A DNA stretch of 34,313 nucleotides, taken from Clostridia bacterium (GTDB lineage Bacteria > Bacillota > Clostridia > Oscillospirales > CAG-272). The stretch covers positions 1 to 34,313 of the forward strand of contig JAFUJB010000003.1 of assembly GCA_017473865.1 (NCBI GenBank). Direction: 5' to 3'. A model generated the notes under the pieces. The model was not told the DNA's origin, did no database searches, and worked only from the letters and a program-made list of their open reading frames with translations. Both the position numbers and the translations under genes were made by a program. This document shows positions 15,249 to 23,478 of this stretch, piece after piece (positions within the stretch are counted from its first letter, which is position 1; each line of letters starts with the position of its first letter).

Positions 15249-15908
15249 ATGAAAAAAATATTGACAATAGTCGTTTTGATATTGTTTTGTTTTTCACTTA
15301 CTTCTTGTTCGGCTATTGAAACTCTAAAATACTCTATATCGGGAGATATTATTGGCCCTACAGATGGTTTTTCTCGCGGCGAAGAAGAAGGCACACTCAT
15401 ATACCAAAATAACAAGTATATTTTGGTTCAAGAACTTAACGGAGATTGTGAAATCGACATAACAAAAGAAGACGTTTTGCTTGGTCAAACCAGTAACTTT
15501 CCATTCTTTACGAATAGCTATTATTATGTAAAAGCGGATGAGAATCCAAGTTTCATAATGGGTGGTACCAATTCCGCTATGCAAGGAACTTTTGTTTACT
15601 TGAGAGAGGATCTATACAGCGACACTATCGTTTATGTATTAAATGGTAACTCTTTTGAATTTGAATTCACATCAGCTTTTATCAAGACGGATAAGGTGGA
15701 TTACGATCATCATATTGCACGCGAAAAATATACGAAATCCGCAATAGTTGATTTTTATGTAAAAGATATTCCAAGTATAACCGCTCGCAAGCGAATTTAT
15801 TTGATAGATAATGTATGGTATTGTGTTGAAGTTGATGTAGCACATCAACTATCAGACGGAATTGTGTGTAAGCTAATAGAAGATGGGACAATTAATCAAG
15901 AGTCTTGA
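15249..15908 (+). CDS. Predicted lipoprotein of unknown function
   Basis: A 219-residue protein starting MKKILTIVVLILFCFSLTSC, a lipoprotein signal peptide with lipobox LTSC and the lipidated cysteine at residue 20. The mature part is rich in beta-type sequence (NKYILVQELNGDCEI, GTFVYLREDLYSDTIVYVL) and has no motif I recognise. It would be anchored on the outer face of the membrane. The ATG at 15249 follows CGGAGG by 6 bases; the frame is open a little further but lacks a signal peptide there. It has its own promoter and terminator, so it is a single-gene unit. It lies in a stretch bounded by two copies of a structured element and may be accessory. Confidence 0.75.
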   Translation: MKKILTIVVLILFCFSLTSCSAIETLKYSISGDIIGPTDGFSRGEEEGTLIYQNNKYILVQELNGDCEIDITKEDVLLGQTSNFPFFTNSYYYVKADENPSFIMGGTNSAMQGTFVYLREDLYSDTIVYVLNGNSFEFEFTSAFIKTDKVDYDHHIAREKYTKSAIVDFYVKDIPSITARKRIYLIDNVWYCVEVDVAHQLSDGIVCKLIEDGTINQES

Positions 15909-15994
15909 GATATGTATTGGGTGGAAATACAATTAGCGATGCTATCAAACAAATACCAATTTATCAAAAAACATTGAGGTGCCAATCGATAAAA

Positions 15995-16023
15995 GACTCC
16001 CTTTACACAAGGGAGCCTTTTTT
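15995..16023 (+). terminator. Intrinsic terminator of the lipoprotein gene
   Basis: GACTCCCTT pairs with AAGGGAGCC around a TACAC loop and is followed by TTTTTT (16018-16023). Confidence 0.8.
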
Positions 16024-16097
16024 ATGCTCATCTATGATTTGTCAATTTTCCCGACAAGCACTGACTTAATTAAAGACAACTAATCCACCATACACAA

Positions 16098-16943
16098 TTA
16101 TTTAAGATAGGGTGTTTCTCTACCGCCGCAATAGTATGCAAATATTTCAGGTTTCTCAATAATCTCTCGTGAAAAAATCAATAAAGCGATAAACGAAGGA
16201 GTGGGGCTAAAATGATACACTGTTTGTATCTCATCATCCATTTCAATTGGTGTTGAGTATACCATTTTGTATTTTTTTAGTTTGCTTAATATCTCTTCTG
16301 CTTTTTCATCGTTGATTCCTAATTTATTTATAAACAGTGTAGTAGTAAAAGCTTTTTTGTAATCACGTTTGTTCAGATAGACGCAAGAATTCCAAAAATC
16401 TACATCTGAAATATCTTTGAAAAAAGCAGGATAATCAATTCCATGAAAGTATGCGTCGTCCGTGCTTTTGGGGTCGGGAACTATCAAAAAATATTGAGAA
16501 CGGTTGGCAATTCCCATTCGGGTAAATCCGTCGTTTTGCATTACTGAAGAATAATGCTGTTCATCCGTGCCAATTTCTTTTTCATAATCTTCAATACTGC
16601 ATTTTTCTATGCCGTCTCCGTGAGGCATAAGTGCTCTTTCCATGTCCCAACAATAATTGAAAACAAGCTTGAAACGTTCACCATATGGAGTGTCACATAT
16701 CTTTTTAATCAACGCAGATCTGAGATCACTGTAATCTGTAATATTTCGCCCAAACAAGGAGTCAACCGAAACGCCAAAAAAGTCTGCAATTTTAGGCAAA
16801 AGTTCAGCATCCGGAACACCGCCGTTTTCCCACTTGGAGACTGCCTGTGTACTTACACCAACGTAATTTGCGAGTTCTTCTTGTTTGATTCCTTTTTCCT
16901 TACGCAAAAATGCGATCTGTTTTCCTATAATTTCAATACTCAT
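16098..16943 (-). CDS. XRE-family transcriptional regulator with a large C-terminal domain
   Basis: A 281-residue protein. Residues 1-62 are a Cro/C1-type helix-turn-helix: IGKQIAFLRKEKGIKQEELA, VSTQAVSKWENG and ADFFGVSVDSLFGR. The rest has no domain I can name. The segment around residues 195-260 (TTTLFINKLGINDEKAEEILSKL through VYHFSPTPSFIALL) looks like a second winged helix. Gut Clostridia have many such proteins. The ATG at 16943 follows AAAGGAG by 6 bases. The promoter contains palindromes consistent with autoregulation. No target gene is obvious, since the neighbours are transcribed from other promoters. Confidence 0.82.
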   Translation of the reverse strand: MSIEIIGKQIAFLRKEKGIKQEELANYVGVSTQAVSKWENGGVPDAELLPKIADFFGVSVDSLFGRNITDYSDLRSALIKKICDTPYGERFKLVFNYCWDMERALMPHGDGIEKCSIEDYEKEIGTDEQHYSSVMQNDGFTRMGIANRSQYFLIVPDPKSTDDAYFHGIDYPAFFKDISDVDFWNSCVYLNKRDYKKAFTTTLFINKLGINDEKAEEILSKLKKYKMVYSTPIEMDDEIQTVYHFSPTPSFIALLIFSREIIEKPEIFAYYCGGRETPYLK

Positions 16944-16964
16944 TGTTTCTCCTTTGAAATGTTT

Positions 16965-17015
16965 GAAAGCTGCTTTCGTTGTATATAGTATATCACAAAC
17001 GACAGTTGATTTCAA
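16965..17015 (-). promoter_or_regulatory. Promoter and candidate operators of the XRE gene
   Basis: On the minus strand TTGAAA (17010-17015), 17 bases, TATACT (16987-16992). The -10 lies inside an ATATACTATAT near-palindrome. A second palindrome, GAAAGC-A-GCTTTC (minus strand, 16965-16977), sits just downstream in the leader. Both are suitable repressor sites. Confidence 0.5.
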
Positions 17016-17109
17016 TGTAGGCAGTATTGATAAGAACAAATGGGAGTTGATTGAGAATGACTGTGCTTTAGCAAGCATAGCAACCGAGGATACACACGAT
17101 TGCCGCCCG

Positions 17110-17289
17110 TGTCATTCTGAGCGAAGCGTAGCGAAGTCGAACTGCGAAGCAGTGCGAGGCGTAGCCGAGCAGGATCTCGGGCGCGAACAGCATTTTTTCC
17201 ACCGTATATCCCGATGCTACGCATCGCCCTACGGGTTTGACTACGGGGGGAACTCGCTTCGCTCCCTACCGCCTCCGCTAAGGATGACA
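17110..17289. repeat. 180-base MITE-like element with inverted ends
   Basis: The left end TGTCATTCTGAGCG (17110-17123) and the right end CGCTAAGGATGACA (17276-17289) are imperfect inverted repeats. The interior is full of short GCGAAGC- and CGCTTCG-type stems. Elements of this kind, starting GTCATTCTGAGCGAAGCG, recur in intergenic DNA of many bacteria. They give spurious translations rich in Ser, Glu and Arg. No protein is encoded. Confidence 0.65.
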
Positions 17290-17342
17290 TGAAAGGGCAC
17301 ACCTTCCGGAAGGTAGCAAAAAGCGCTTATGGAAATTGCTTG

Positions 17343-17466
17343 CCACAAGTGCTTTGCGTGCTTTTGTCATAGATTTTGTAGTCTTTAATTAAGGCATACA
17401 AAGCACTGCATTTGTGGTCGCAAATGCGAAATACGGCATACCTCTTTCGAGATATGCCGTATTTTT
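17343..17466 (+). ncRNA. Possible structured RNA with alternative helices and a terminator
   Basis: CCACAAGTGCTTTG (17343-17356) pairs with CAAAGCAC (17399-17406) plus TTGTGG (17412-17417). A competing local hairpin, GCATTTG/CAAATGC (17408-17427), uses part of the same bases. A strong hairpin, AAATACGGCATA/TATGCCGTATTT (17429-17464), with TTTTT follows on the plus strand. No coding frame or clear promoter accompanies it. The terminator may equally serve the convergent minus-strand gene. Confidence 0.3.
17429..17466. terminator. Strong intrinsic terminator hairpin
   Basis: A 12-pair perfect stem (17429-17440 with 17453-17464) around CCTCTTTCGAGA. On the plus strand it is followed by further T; on the minus strand the T run is short. 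Confidence 0.65.
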
Positions 17467-17468
17467 AT

Positions 17469-17515
17469 AAAACTGTCCTTTAGGGTACAACCCTTATACC
17501 CTATACTTTTTTGTT
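17469..17515 (-). repeat. Structured 3' element, copy B
   Basis: Read on the minus strand: AAAAAAGTATAGGGTAT, a hairpin AGGGT-TGT-ACCCT, then AAAGGACAGTTTTA. It matches copy A at 15051-15094 outside the hairpin, while the hairpin itself differs by a compensatory pair. It lies about 30 bases after the stop of the small four-cysteine gene. Confidence 0.7.
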
Positions 17516-17545
17516 TTGTGTGTTCATAGGTCTCTATATAGCTAA

Positions 17546-17755
17546 TTAAAGAATATCGTCTTTTGAAAGCGTCGGTATTTGTCTTGGGAGCTTGGGGGCG
17601 CGCTTTAAGGGATCGTAGACAAACTTTCTGCACGAATAGTCCTCGCTTACGATTCCTTTTTGTCTACACAAGATTCCGTTACCGCCTTTTAAGACGGTTG
17701 CATTTTCGCACAGAGCGCAAATTTTTACGTAATCCAAATCGCGTTTTTTTGACAT
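17546..17755 (-). CDS. Small four-cysteine protein, possible zinc-binding
   Basis: A 69-residue protein with Cys13 and Cys16 (ICALCENA), Cys30 (ILCRQKG) and Cys42 (DYSCRKF), a spacing that suits one zinc or iron site. The C-terminal tail PLKRAPKLPRQIPTLSKDDIL is basic and proline-rich. I know similar small proteins from Clostridia only as conserved hypotheticals, so no function is given. AGAGGG lies about 8 bases before the ATG. It lies downstream of ylbJ in the same direction, 58 bases away, and may be co-transcribed. Confidence 0.65.
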   Translation of the reverse strand: MSKKRDLDYVKICALCENATVLKGGNGILCRQKGIVSEDYSCRKFVYDPLKRAPKLPRQIPTLSKDDIL

Positions 17756-17813
17756 CTTAAAAACCCTCTTTTTCTGTTCTTAAGTCCATTATACAACATC
17801 TTGTATGCATTTT

Positions 17814-18758
17814 TCAATATAAATTGAATAATTTACACAGCAAAACCGACAAATTTGCGCAAAGTATACCCTGAACAAGCTTTGAAAGCACAAATTTTTT
17901 GTATTTTATTTTTTGCTCGGACATAATGCTGAGGCTCTGCATAATTACCGAAATGCCCGACCAACCTACGAAAAAGGCGCACAGCCATACCGACAGATTA
18001 TCTATTGGAAGGTCATACAGTTTATTTATTCCGTTCGTAATCTCAAGAAAGCCGGTTATAAAGGATTCGGTATATTCGTTTAAATTGAGAGAAAAGAGCA
18101 AGCCGTCAATTGAATATATAACGCACGAAAAAAAGCATACGAAAGCGCAGATATTAAGCATTGGTAAGACAGAATTGCCAATTGACTTGGGGACAGATGA
18201 AAGCCTGATACTGCATTTCTGAGACGAAGAAATATTTATTTCGCGCGATTTTCTGCGCATCATCAGTCCAATAAAAATTGCTGACAGTATTTGAGAAATA
18301 TATATACATATTGCAACCTTTTGATTTCCCAGAATACTGCTGACAAAGCCTATTGCAAGGGCAGGACCCGTGTTTGAGCAAAAGCAGACAAGTCTTTCTG
18401 CTTCTTCAAGTGCTATAGCCCTCTTTTTCAATAGGTCGACAACGCTTTTTGTGCCAAGCGGGAACCCGAAAAGACTGCCGCATATAAAGCAGAGGGAGCT
18501 TTCGTCGGATATGCGAAATATTTTTCCGATTATTCTTCCAAACCTGCTGCCGAGATAGCACGAAAGACCTGATGAAAAAATTATCTCGTTCAGCACGAGA
18601 AATGGAAAAAGCGAGGGTATAACCTTTGTCAGACAAAGAAGAACAGAATCAAAACAGCATTTTGTTGCGTATTGGGGTGTTTTCAGTAAAAAGAAGAAAA
18701 GATAGGCAACGAAAAACGCGAAGAAGGGTACTAAAAACATACGTTTTACTCTTGGCAT
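17814..18758 (-). CDS. ylbJ: Sporulation integral membrane protein YlbJ
   Basis: The 314-residue polytopic membrane protein has a first helix at residues 8-25 and about seven more. Recognisable YlbJ/GATE-domain features are VIPSLFPFLVLNEII, FICGSLFGFPLGTKSVVDLL, CSNTGPALAIGFV and the late FVGWSGISVIMQSLS. In Bacillus, YlbJ is a sigma-E-dependent protein needed for spore coat and heat resistance. The frame runs further upstream, but the ATG at 18758 gives the expected N-terminus and has AAGGACGG about 8 bases before it. It is divergent from yqfC across a 64-base gap; both are sporulation genes. I could not find a convincing sigma-E promoter in that gap. Confidence 0.87.
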   Translation of the reverse strand: MPRVKRMFLVPFFAFFVAYLFFFLLKTPQYATKCCFDSVLLCLTKVIPSLFPFLVLNEIIFSSGLSCYLGSRFGRIIGKIFRISDESSLCFICGSLFGFPLGTKSVVDLLKKRAIALEEAERLVCFCSNTGPALAIGFVSSILGNQKVAICIYISQILSAIFIGLMMRRKSREINISSSQKCSIRLSSVPKSIGNSVLPMLNICAFVCFFSCVIYSIDGLLFSLNLNEYTESFITGFLEITNGINKLYDLPIDNLSVWLCAFFVGWSGISVIMQSLSIMSEQKIKYKKFVLSKLVQGILCANLSVLLCKLFNLY

Positions 18759-18822
18759 TATAACAACCGTCCTTGCATAAAATATCTTGATAAATACTAT
18801 TAAAAAAATCGGGGGAATATAC

Positions 18823-19113
18823 TTGAAAAATATAATATACAGAACGCTGTCCTCTCTGTCGGAAAAAACGGAATTACCTCTGACCGATATATGCAGGGAG
18901 TTTGCAATACATACGACGGGCAGACGCGAGGTTATCATTGAGGGCGCAGATAACTTAAAAAAATATGAAACAAACGAGATTATTATAGGTGTTTGCGGCG
19001 GATATATATCGGTTTTTGGAAATGGACTTGAGATTAAAAGCTTTCAGAAATATTCACTTTGTATAAGAGGCGATATTAACCGAATAGAATTTGGGGAAGG
19101 GGGGCAAAAATGA
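18823..19113 (+). CDS. yqfC: Sporulation protein YqfC
   Basis: A 96-residue protein matching the small YqfC family in length and pattern: LPLTDICREFAIHTTGRREVIIEGADNLKKYETNEIIIG then a glycine-rich segment and a C-terminal CIRGDINRIEF. YqfC is expressed in the mother cell during sporulation. The start is a TTG at 18823, placed 6 bases after GGGGGA; another in-frame TTG at 18787 has no ribosome site. The last four bases overlap the yqfD start (ATGA), the usual coupling of this pair. Confidence 0.87.
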   Translation: MKNIIYRTLSSLSEKTELPLTDICREFAIHTTGRREVIIEGADNLKKYETNEIIIGVCGGYISVFGNGLEIKSFQKYSLCIRGDINRIEFGEGGQK

Positions 19114-20306
19114 AAAAACTACTCGATTTTTTCTTCGGTACGGTAACGTTTGAGATAAATTCAACAGATGCCGAAAAAGCGCTTAACATCTTACACGGCA
19201 ATATGATATATATGAAGAAAATGCCAAAGAAGGATTGTGAAAAATTCTCATTTACGGTCGCAAAATCAAACCGGCGCAAAGCCGAATGTTTGCTTGACAA
19301 ATCAGGCATAAAAGTTTATAGTATAAGAAGGAGAGGTTTGCCCTTTGCCGTAATGAAATACAAGAAAAGATACGGCATATTCGTGGGCTTTGCGATTTTT
19401 TGTTTTTTGCTATATCTTTCTCAGCAGATAGTTTGGGAAATAGATTTTTCGGGAAATGAGAATATATCGGATATTGAAGTCGAGAGACAGCTTTTGGAAG
19501 TGGGATTCGGAGTGGGCAGCTATATCCCGAACGTTGATTTTTACACACTCTCCAACGAGTTTATTATGTCAAGCGACGATTTTTCGTTTATTTCTGTAAA
19601 TATGGAAGGAACGAAAGCGCACGTCGAATTGCGCGAACGCAAGAAAAAGGACGAAAAAACAGAGTATGCAGCCTCGAACATCGTGGCAAAATACGGCGGA
19701 ATAATTGAGAGTATGACCGTATACTCGGGACAGACCGTTATTGAAAAAGAAAGCGTTGTCAAAGAAGGAGACCTTCTTGTAAGCGGTTTTGTTGAGAAAA
19801 CTTCCGGGTTTGACATAGTAAGGTCGCAGGGCAGCGTATACGCTTACGTAACGAGAGAATTTGAAGTTGAAATCCCTTTTGAAAAGAACGTGAAAAAATA
19901 CACGGGAAAAGGGCAGAATAATATTGATTTAATTTTTTTCGGCAGGAAATTTAATTTAAAGAAAGGTATAGACGGTTCTTTTGAAGCGTATGACGAATAT
20001 ACAGACGTCGAAAGACTTGTTTTGTTCGACAGAATAAAACTACCCTTGGTGCTCAGCAAAACTACCGCAAAGGAATACGAGGCAAACAAGGGTATTCTCA
20101 ATGAAAATGAGGCAAAAAAACAAGCCGAAAAAGAAATGAGCCGAATTCTTGCCGATGAGCTTTTTGATTCGGAGATACTCGAAAGAAAAACTACAGAAGA
20201 GATTACAGAAAAATCATACAAGCTTAAATGCAGCATATACTGTATTTCTGACATAGCTTGTGAAAAAGAGATATTGCTCAGCCAAAAAACAGATAACAAA
20301 AACTGA
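19110..20306 (+). CDS. yqfD: Sporulation protein YqfD
   Basis: The 398-residue protein is the expected partner of YqfC. The N-terminal 85 residues are cytoplasmic, followed by one membrane helix (about 90-108, YGIFVGFAIFCFLLYLS). The external part begins WEIDFSGNENISDIEVERQLLEVGF, a POTRA-like strand pattern, and includes NIVAKYGGIIESMTVYSGQ and VKEGDLLVSG. It is a sporulation membrane protein related in architecture to FtsQ-like and YqfD/SpoIV-type proteins; its molecular role is not established. Translation is coupled to yqfC by a 4-base overlap. Confidence 0.88.
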   Translation: MKKLLDFFFGTVTFEINSTDAEKALNILHGNMIYMKKMPKKDCEKFSFTVAKSNRRKAECLLDKSGIKVYSIRRRGLPFAVMKYKKRYGIFVGFAIFCFLLYLSQQIVWEIDFSGNENISDIEVERQLLEVGFGVGSYIPNVDFYTLSNEFIMSSDDFSFISVNMEGTKAHVELRERKKKDEKTEYAASNIVAKYGGIIESMTVYSGQTVIEKESVVKEGDLLVSGFVEKTSGFDIVRSQGSVYAYVTREFEVEIPFEKNVKKYTGKGQNNIDLIFFGRKFNLKKGIDGSFEAYDEYTDVERLVLFDRIKLPLVLSKTTAKEYEANKGILNENEAKKQAEKEMSRILADELFDSEILERKTTEEITEKSYKLKCSIYCISDIACEKEILLSQKTDNKN

Positions 20307-20318
20307 AAGGAAGAAACA

Positions 20319-21332
20319 ATGTCGGAAAAAGTATTGCTTACCGATACGTTTGAACAGACGTCGATTATTTTCGGGAATTTTGATACAAACGTGCAGATGG
20401 TCGAAAATGCGTTTGGCGTAAGAATTACAAACAGAGATACAGAAAGGACTGCGGGCAACGCTATCGTTGTTTCGGGGGAGCAGGAAAACGTTGAAAAAGC
20501 GTATTCGGCTCTTGCATATCTGAAGAAGATGTCGGTCGTTGACGGAAGTATAGGCGAACAGAATGTTGACTACGTTATAAATATGGTAAAAGACGGGAAA
20601 GAAGACGAGCTTGAGGATTTTGGAGACGATTGTATCTGCATTACTTCAAGAGGAAAACCCATTAAAGCAAAGACCGTCGGACAGAAAAGATACGTTGATT
20701 CCATAAAGAAAAATATGGTAGTTATGGGTATCGGCCCTGCAGGAACGGGTAAGACCTTTCTTGCCGTTGCGATGGCGGTTACCGCTTTGAGAAATAAGGA
20801 AGTCAGCAGAATTATTTTGACAAGACCTGCCGTCGAAGCGGGCGAAAAGCTCGGATATCTGCCCGGAGACTTACAAAACAAGATTGACCCATACCTCAGA
20901 CCCCTTTATGATGCTATGTATGAGCTGATGGGCGGGGAAAACTATTTGCGTAATCTTGAAAAGGGCGTAATCGAGATAGCCCCTCTTGCATATATGCGAG
21001 GCAGAACGCTTGATGATTCATTTATTATTCTTGACGAAGCGCAAAATACTACGCCTGAGCAGATGAAGATGTTTTTGACAAGACTTGGTTTTAATGCGAA
21101 AGCTGTCGTAACGGGTGATATTACGCAGACCGACCTTCCTTTCGGCAAAAAGAGCGGACTTGTTGAAGCGATGAAGGTTCTTGAAGACGTCGAGGGAATT
21201 GCGGTACATCACTTTACTTCGCGCGACGTCGTAAGACATAAGCTTGTTCAGCGTATTATCAATGCATACGAAAAGTACGATAAAGAGCGTACGGAAAAAC
21301 AGAAAAACGTTCATATAAAGAGGAAAATATGA
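20319..21332 (+). CDS. phoH: PhoH-family ATPase
   Basis: A 337-residue P-loop protein. Residues 15-75 form a small KH-like N-terminal domain. Walker A is GPAGTGKT (139-146), followed by AVAMAVTAL; VEAGEKLGYLPGDLQNKIDPYLRPLYD is a strong PhoH marker. Walker B is IILDEAQNTTPEQMKMFLTR, and VTGDITQTDLP is also present. PhoH proteins are RNA-linked ATPases, often beside ybeY as here, suggesting a role in ribosome or RNA handling. AAAGGAA precedes the ATG. The stop overlaps the ybeY start by four bases. Confidence 0.94.
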   Translation: MSEKVLLTDTFEQTSIIFGNFDTNVQMVENAFGVRITNRDTERTAGNAIVVSGEQENVEKAYSALAYLKKMSVVDGSIGEQNVDYVINMVKDGKEDELEDFGDDCICITSRGKPIKAKTVGQKRYVDSIKKNMVVMGIGPAGTGKTFLAVAMAVTALRNKEVSRIILTRPAVEAGEKLGYLPGDLQNKIDPYLRPLYDAMYELMGGENYLRNLEKGVIEIAPLAYMRGRTLDDSFIILDEAQNTTPEQMKMFLTRLGFNAKAVVTGDITQTDLPFGKKSGLVEAMKVLEDVEGIAVHHFTSRDVVRHKLVQRIINAYEKYDKERTEKQKNVHIKRKI

Positions 21333-21778
21333 AAATAACTTACTATATAGAAAACGAACAGGATAAAATTGAGTATACCGAAGACTATGAAACCCTTGTC
21401 AAAAAGGCAGTCGAGGGTACTCTCGAACACGAAGGCTTTACAAAAAACTGCGAGATTTCAATAACCTTTACCGATAATGAGAATATAAGAACACTTAATA
21501 ACGAATTCAGAAATATAGACCGCGAGACCGACGTGCTTTCATTCCCGATGGATGACGAGGGGGAAGAGGTCGTACTCGGGGACGTAGTTATCTCGCTGGA
21601 AAAGGCAAAAGAGCAGGCTGAAGAATACGGCCACTCGCTTGAAAGAGAAATATCGTTCCTCTGTGTACACTCGTGCTTGCATCTTCTGGGATACGACCAC
21701 GAAACAGGCGAGGAAGACGAACAGGTTATGTTTAAAAAACAACACGAAATCTTGGAAAAAATCGGACAGAAAAGATAA
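21329..21778 (+). CDS. ybeY: Endoribonuclease YbeY
   Basis: A 149-residue zinc endoribonuclease that helps mature 16S rRNA and remove defective ribosomes. The metal motif is HSCLHLLGYDH, with His114, His118 and His124. The upstream block FRNIDRETDVLSFPMD is the other family signature. The start ATG sits in an ATGA overlap with phoH. In many Firmicutes dgkA and cdd separate ybeY and era; here era follows after 12 bases. Confidence 0.95.
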   Translation: MKITYYIENEQDKIEYTEDYETLVKKAVEGTLEHEGFTKNCEISITFTDNENIRTLNNEFRNIDRETDVLSFPMDDEGEEVVLGDVVISLEKAKEQAEEYGHSLEREISFLCVHSCLHLLGYDHETGEEDEQVMFKKQHEILEKIGQKR

Positions 21779-21790
21779 GAGGATACAACA

Positions 21791-22675
21791 ATGCGAAGAA
21801 CAGCTTTTATTGCAATAGTAGGAAGACCAAACGTCGGGAAATCGACGTTACTTAACGCACTTATGGGCGAGAAGATTGCCATAGTATCGAAAAAACCCCA
21901 AACGACAAGAAACAGAATTACGGGTATTCTTACCAAAGATGAAGACCAGTACGTATTTCTTGATACCCCCGGTATGCACAAGCCCAAGACGAAGCTTGGC
22001 GACTATATGGTTAAAAACGTCCGCAAAACCGTTGGCGAATCGGACGCCGTTATTCTCGTTGCCGATGCCTCATATGCGCCCGGTCAGATAGAAGAGGGCT
22101 TTATTGAAAGAATTAAAAAGCAGGAATTGCCCTCAATACTTGTTATAAACAAGACCGACAAAGCGGATGCAGAGAAGGTAGGAGAGACTATCAAAGCATA
22201 TTCAAGTCTCCATGATTTTGATTCAATAGTGCCTATTTCCGCGGTAAATAACGACGGTGTTGATATAGTTCTTAAGGAAGCGGAAGGTTTCTTGCGCGAA
22301 GGCGAATGGTTTTTCCCAGAGAGTGCTCTTACCGACCAGCCCGAAAGACAGATCGCGGCTGAAATTATACGCGAAAAACTTCTTCGTTTGCTTGACGAAG
22401 AAATCCCCCACGGAACTGCTGTTCTTATTGATACGTTTGAAGAGGGTAAGAATTTACTCAAAATAAATGCCACCGTTTATTGCGAAAAAGAGACTCATAA
22501 GGGTATAATTATCGGTAAAAAAGGCGAAACGCTTAAAAAAATCGGTACGTATGCAAGAGAAGATATGGAAGCGTTTTTTGACGTAAAAGTATTCTTGAAT
22601 ATCTGGGTAAAGGTAAAAGAAAACTGGAGAGATTCTCAGCAGAATATAACTAACTTCGGTTTCAAGCTTGACTGA
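21791..22675 (+). CDS. era: Ribosome-assembly GTPase Era
   Basis: A 294-residue GTPase that binds 16S rRNA during assembly of the 30S subunit. G1 is GRPNVGKST (residues 11-19), G3 is DTPGMH, and G4 is NKTDKAD. The C-terminal KH domain has IIIGKKGETLKKIGTYAREDME and ends with VKVKENWRDSQ, matching the family. Length is typical (about 300). The stop codon overlaps the recO ATG by one base (TGATG). Confidence 0.96.
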   Translation: MRRTAFIAIVGRPNVGKSTLLNALMGEKIAIVSKKPQTTRNRITGILTKDEDQYVFLDTPGMHKPKTKLGDYMVKNVRKTVGESDAVILVADASYAPGQIEEGFIERIKKQELPSILVINKTDKADAEKVGETIKAYSSLHDFDSIVPISAVNNDGVDIVLKEAEGFLREGEWFFPESALTDQPERQIAAEIIREKLLRLLDEEIPHGTAVLIDTFEEGKNLLKINATVYCEKETHKGIIIGKKGETLKKIGTYAREDMEAFFDVKVFLNIWVKVKENWRDSQQNITNFGFKLD

Positions 22676-23460
22676 TGGCTGAACAAAATTTAATTAAGGT
22701 AAAGGGTATAGTTACCCGCTCGGTGCAGTACAAAGAAAACGACAAGATAATAACCGTCCTGACGGCAGAGCTTGGGCGCATATCGGTTTACTGCCACGGC
22801 GCCAAGAGCAACAAGAGTAAGTTTTTGACTCCGACAAGACTGTTTTGTTTTTCTGAATTTGTGCTGACGAGAAAGAAAGATTTTTACTACATAAAAGAGG
22901 CTGACTATATCGAAGCTTTCTTCAATATAGTAAACAGTATGGACAAGCTTTTTTTAGGTCAGTATTTTCTTGAAATAATAAACGAAATAAGTGTTGAGGG
23001 CGAAAGACACGACAGCCTGCTCAGGCTTACGCTGAACTCGCTCTACGCTTTGTCAAACGATATGGCGCATTTTGACGTGATCAAAAGCGCTTACGAACTG
23101 CGCGTGTGCGTTGAAATGGGGCTTAGTCCCTATCTTCTCGGATGCCGCGAATGCGGTGTGGCTGACGAAGAAAACGTATATTTTGACGTGCTGAACGGCA
23201 ATATCGTCTGCAAAAGCTGTCTTTTGAAAGAGGAAAACAGTCTTGAAGAAAGACAGACTGGAATGTATCTGCCTGCCACAAAGTCGGTTATAGCGGCGAT
23301 GCAGTACGTTGAAAATACTAAGCTTGAACGGTTATTTTCATTTCAGCTTACCGAGGAAGCTTTAAAATTATTTACTAATATAACTGAAAAATACTTGCTG
23401 AATCAGGTCGGCAAGTCGTTTGTAACGCTCGATCTATACAAAGAACAGATAAAATCATAA
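22675..23460 (+). CDS. recO: DNA repair protein RecO
   Basis: A 261-residue protein with the RecO N-terminal OB fold (VKGIVTRSVQYKENDKIITV, then GRISVYCHGAKSNKSK). A central helical domain is followed by a zinc site, CRECG with CKSC 25-30 residues later. RecO loads RecA with RecR in gap repair. It has the usual place after era. Translation is coupled to era through a TGATG junction. MutS2, another DNA-structure protein, follows. Confidence 0.94.
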   Translation: MAEQNLIKVKGIVTRSVQYKENDKIITVLTAELGRISVYCHGAKSNKSKFLTPTRLFCFSEFVLTRKKDFYYIKEADYIEAFFNIVNSMDKLFLGQYFLEIINEISVEGERHDSLLRLTLNSLYALSNDMAHFDVIKSAYELRVCVEMGLSPYLLGCRECGVADEENVYFDVLNGNIVCKSCLLKEENSLEERQTGMYLPATKSVIAAMQYVENTKLERLFSFQLTEEALKLFTNITEKYLLNQVGKSFVTLDLYKEQIKS

Positions 23461-23478
23461 TAATAAAAGAGAGAAAAA

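Noticed and set aside
17000-17302. Short Ser/Glu/Arg-rich open frames in the XRE upstream region
   Set aside because: They are translations of the stem-rich repeat at 17110-17289, a frequent source of false gene calls.
15051-17515. A transposon bounded by the inverted 44-base elements
   Set aside because: No transposase or target duplication was seen, and both copies sit at 3' ends of genes in the same relative orientation, so a 3'-end element is at least as likely.
18759-18822. Sigma-E promoter between ylbJ and yqfC
   Set aside because: Partial matches exist, but spacing between the -35 and -10 elements is wrong on both strands.
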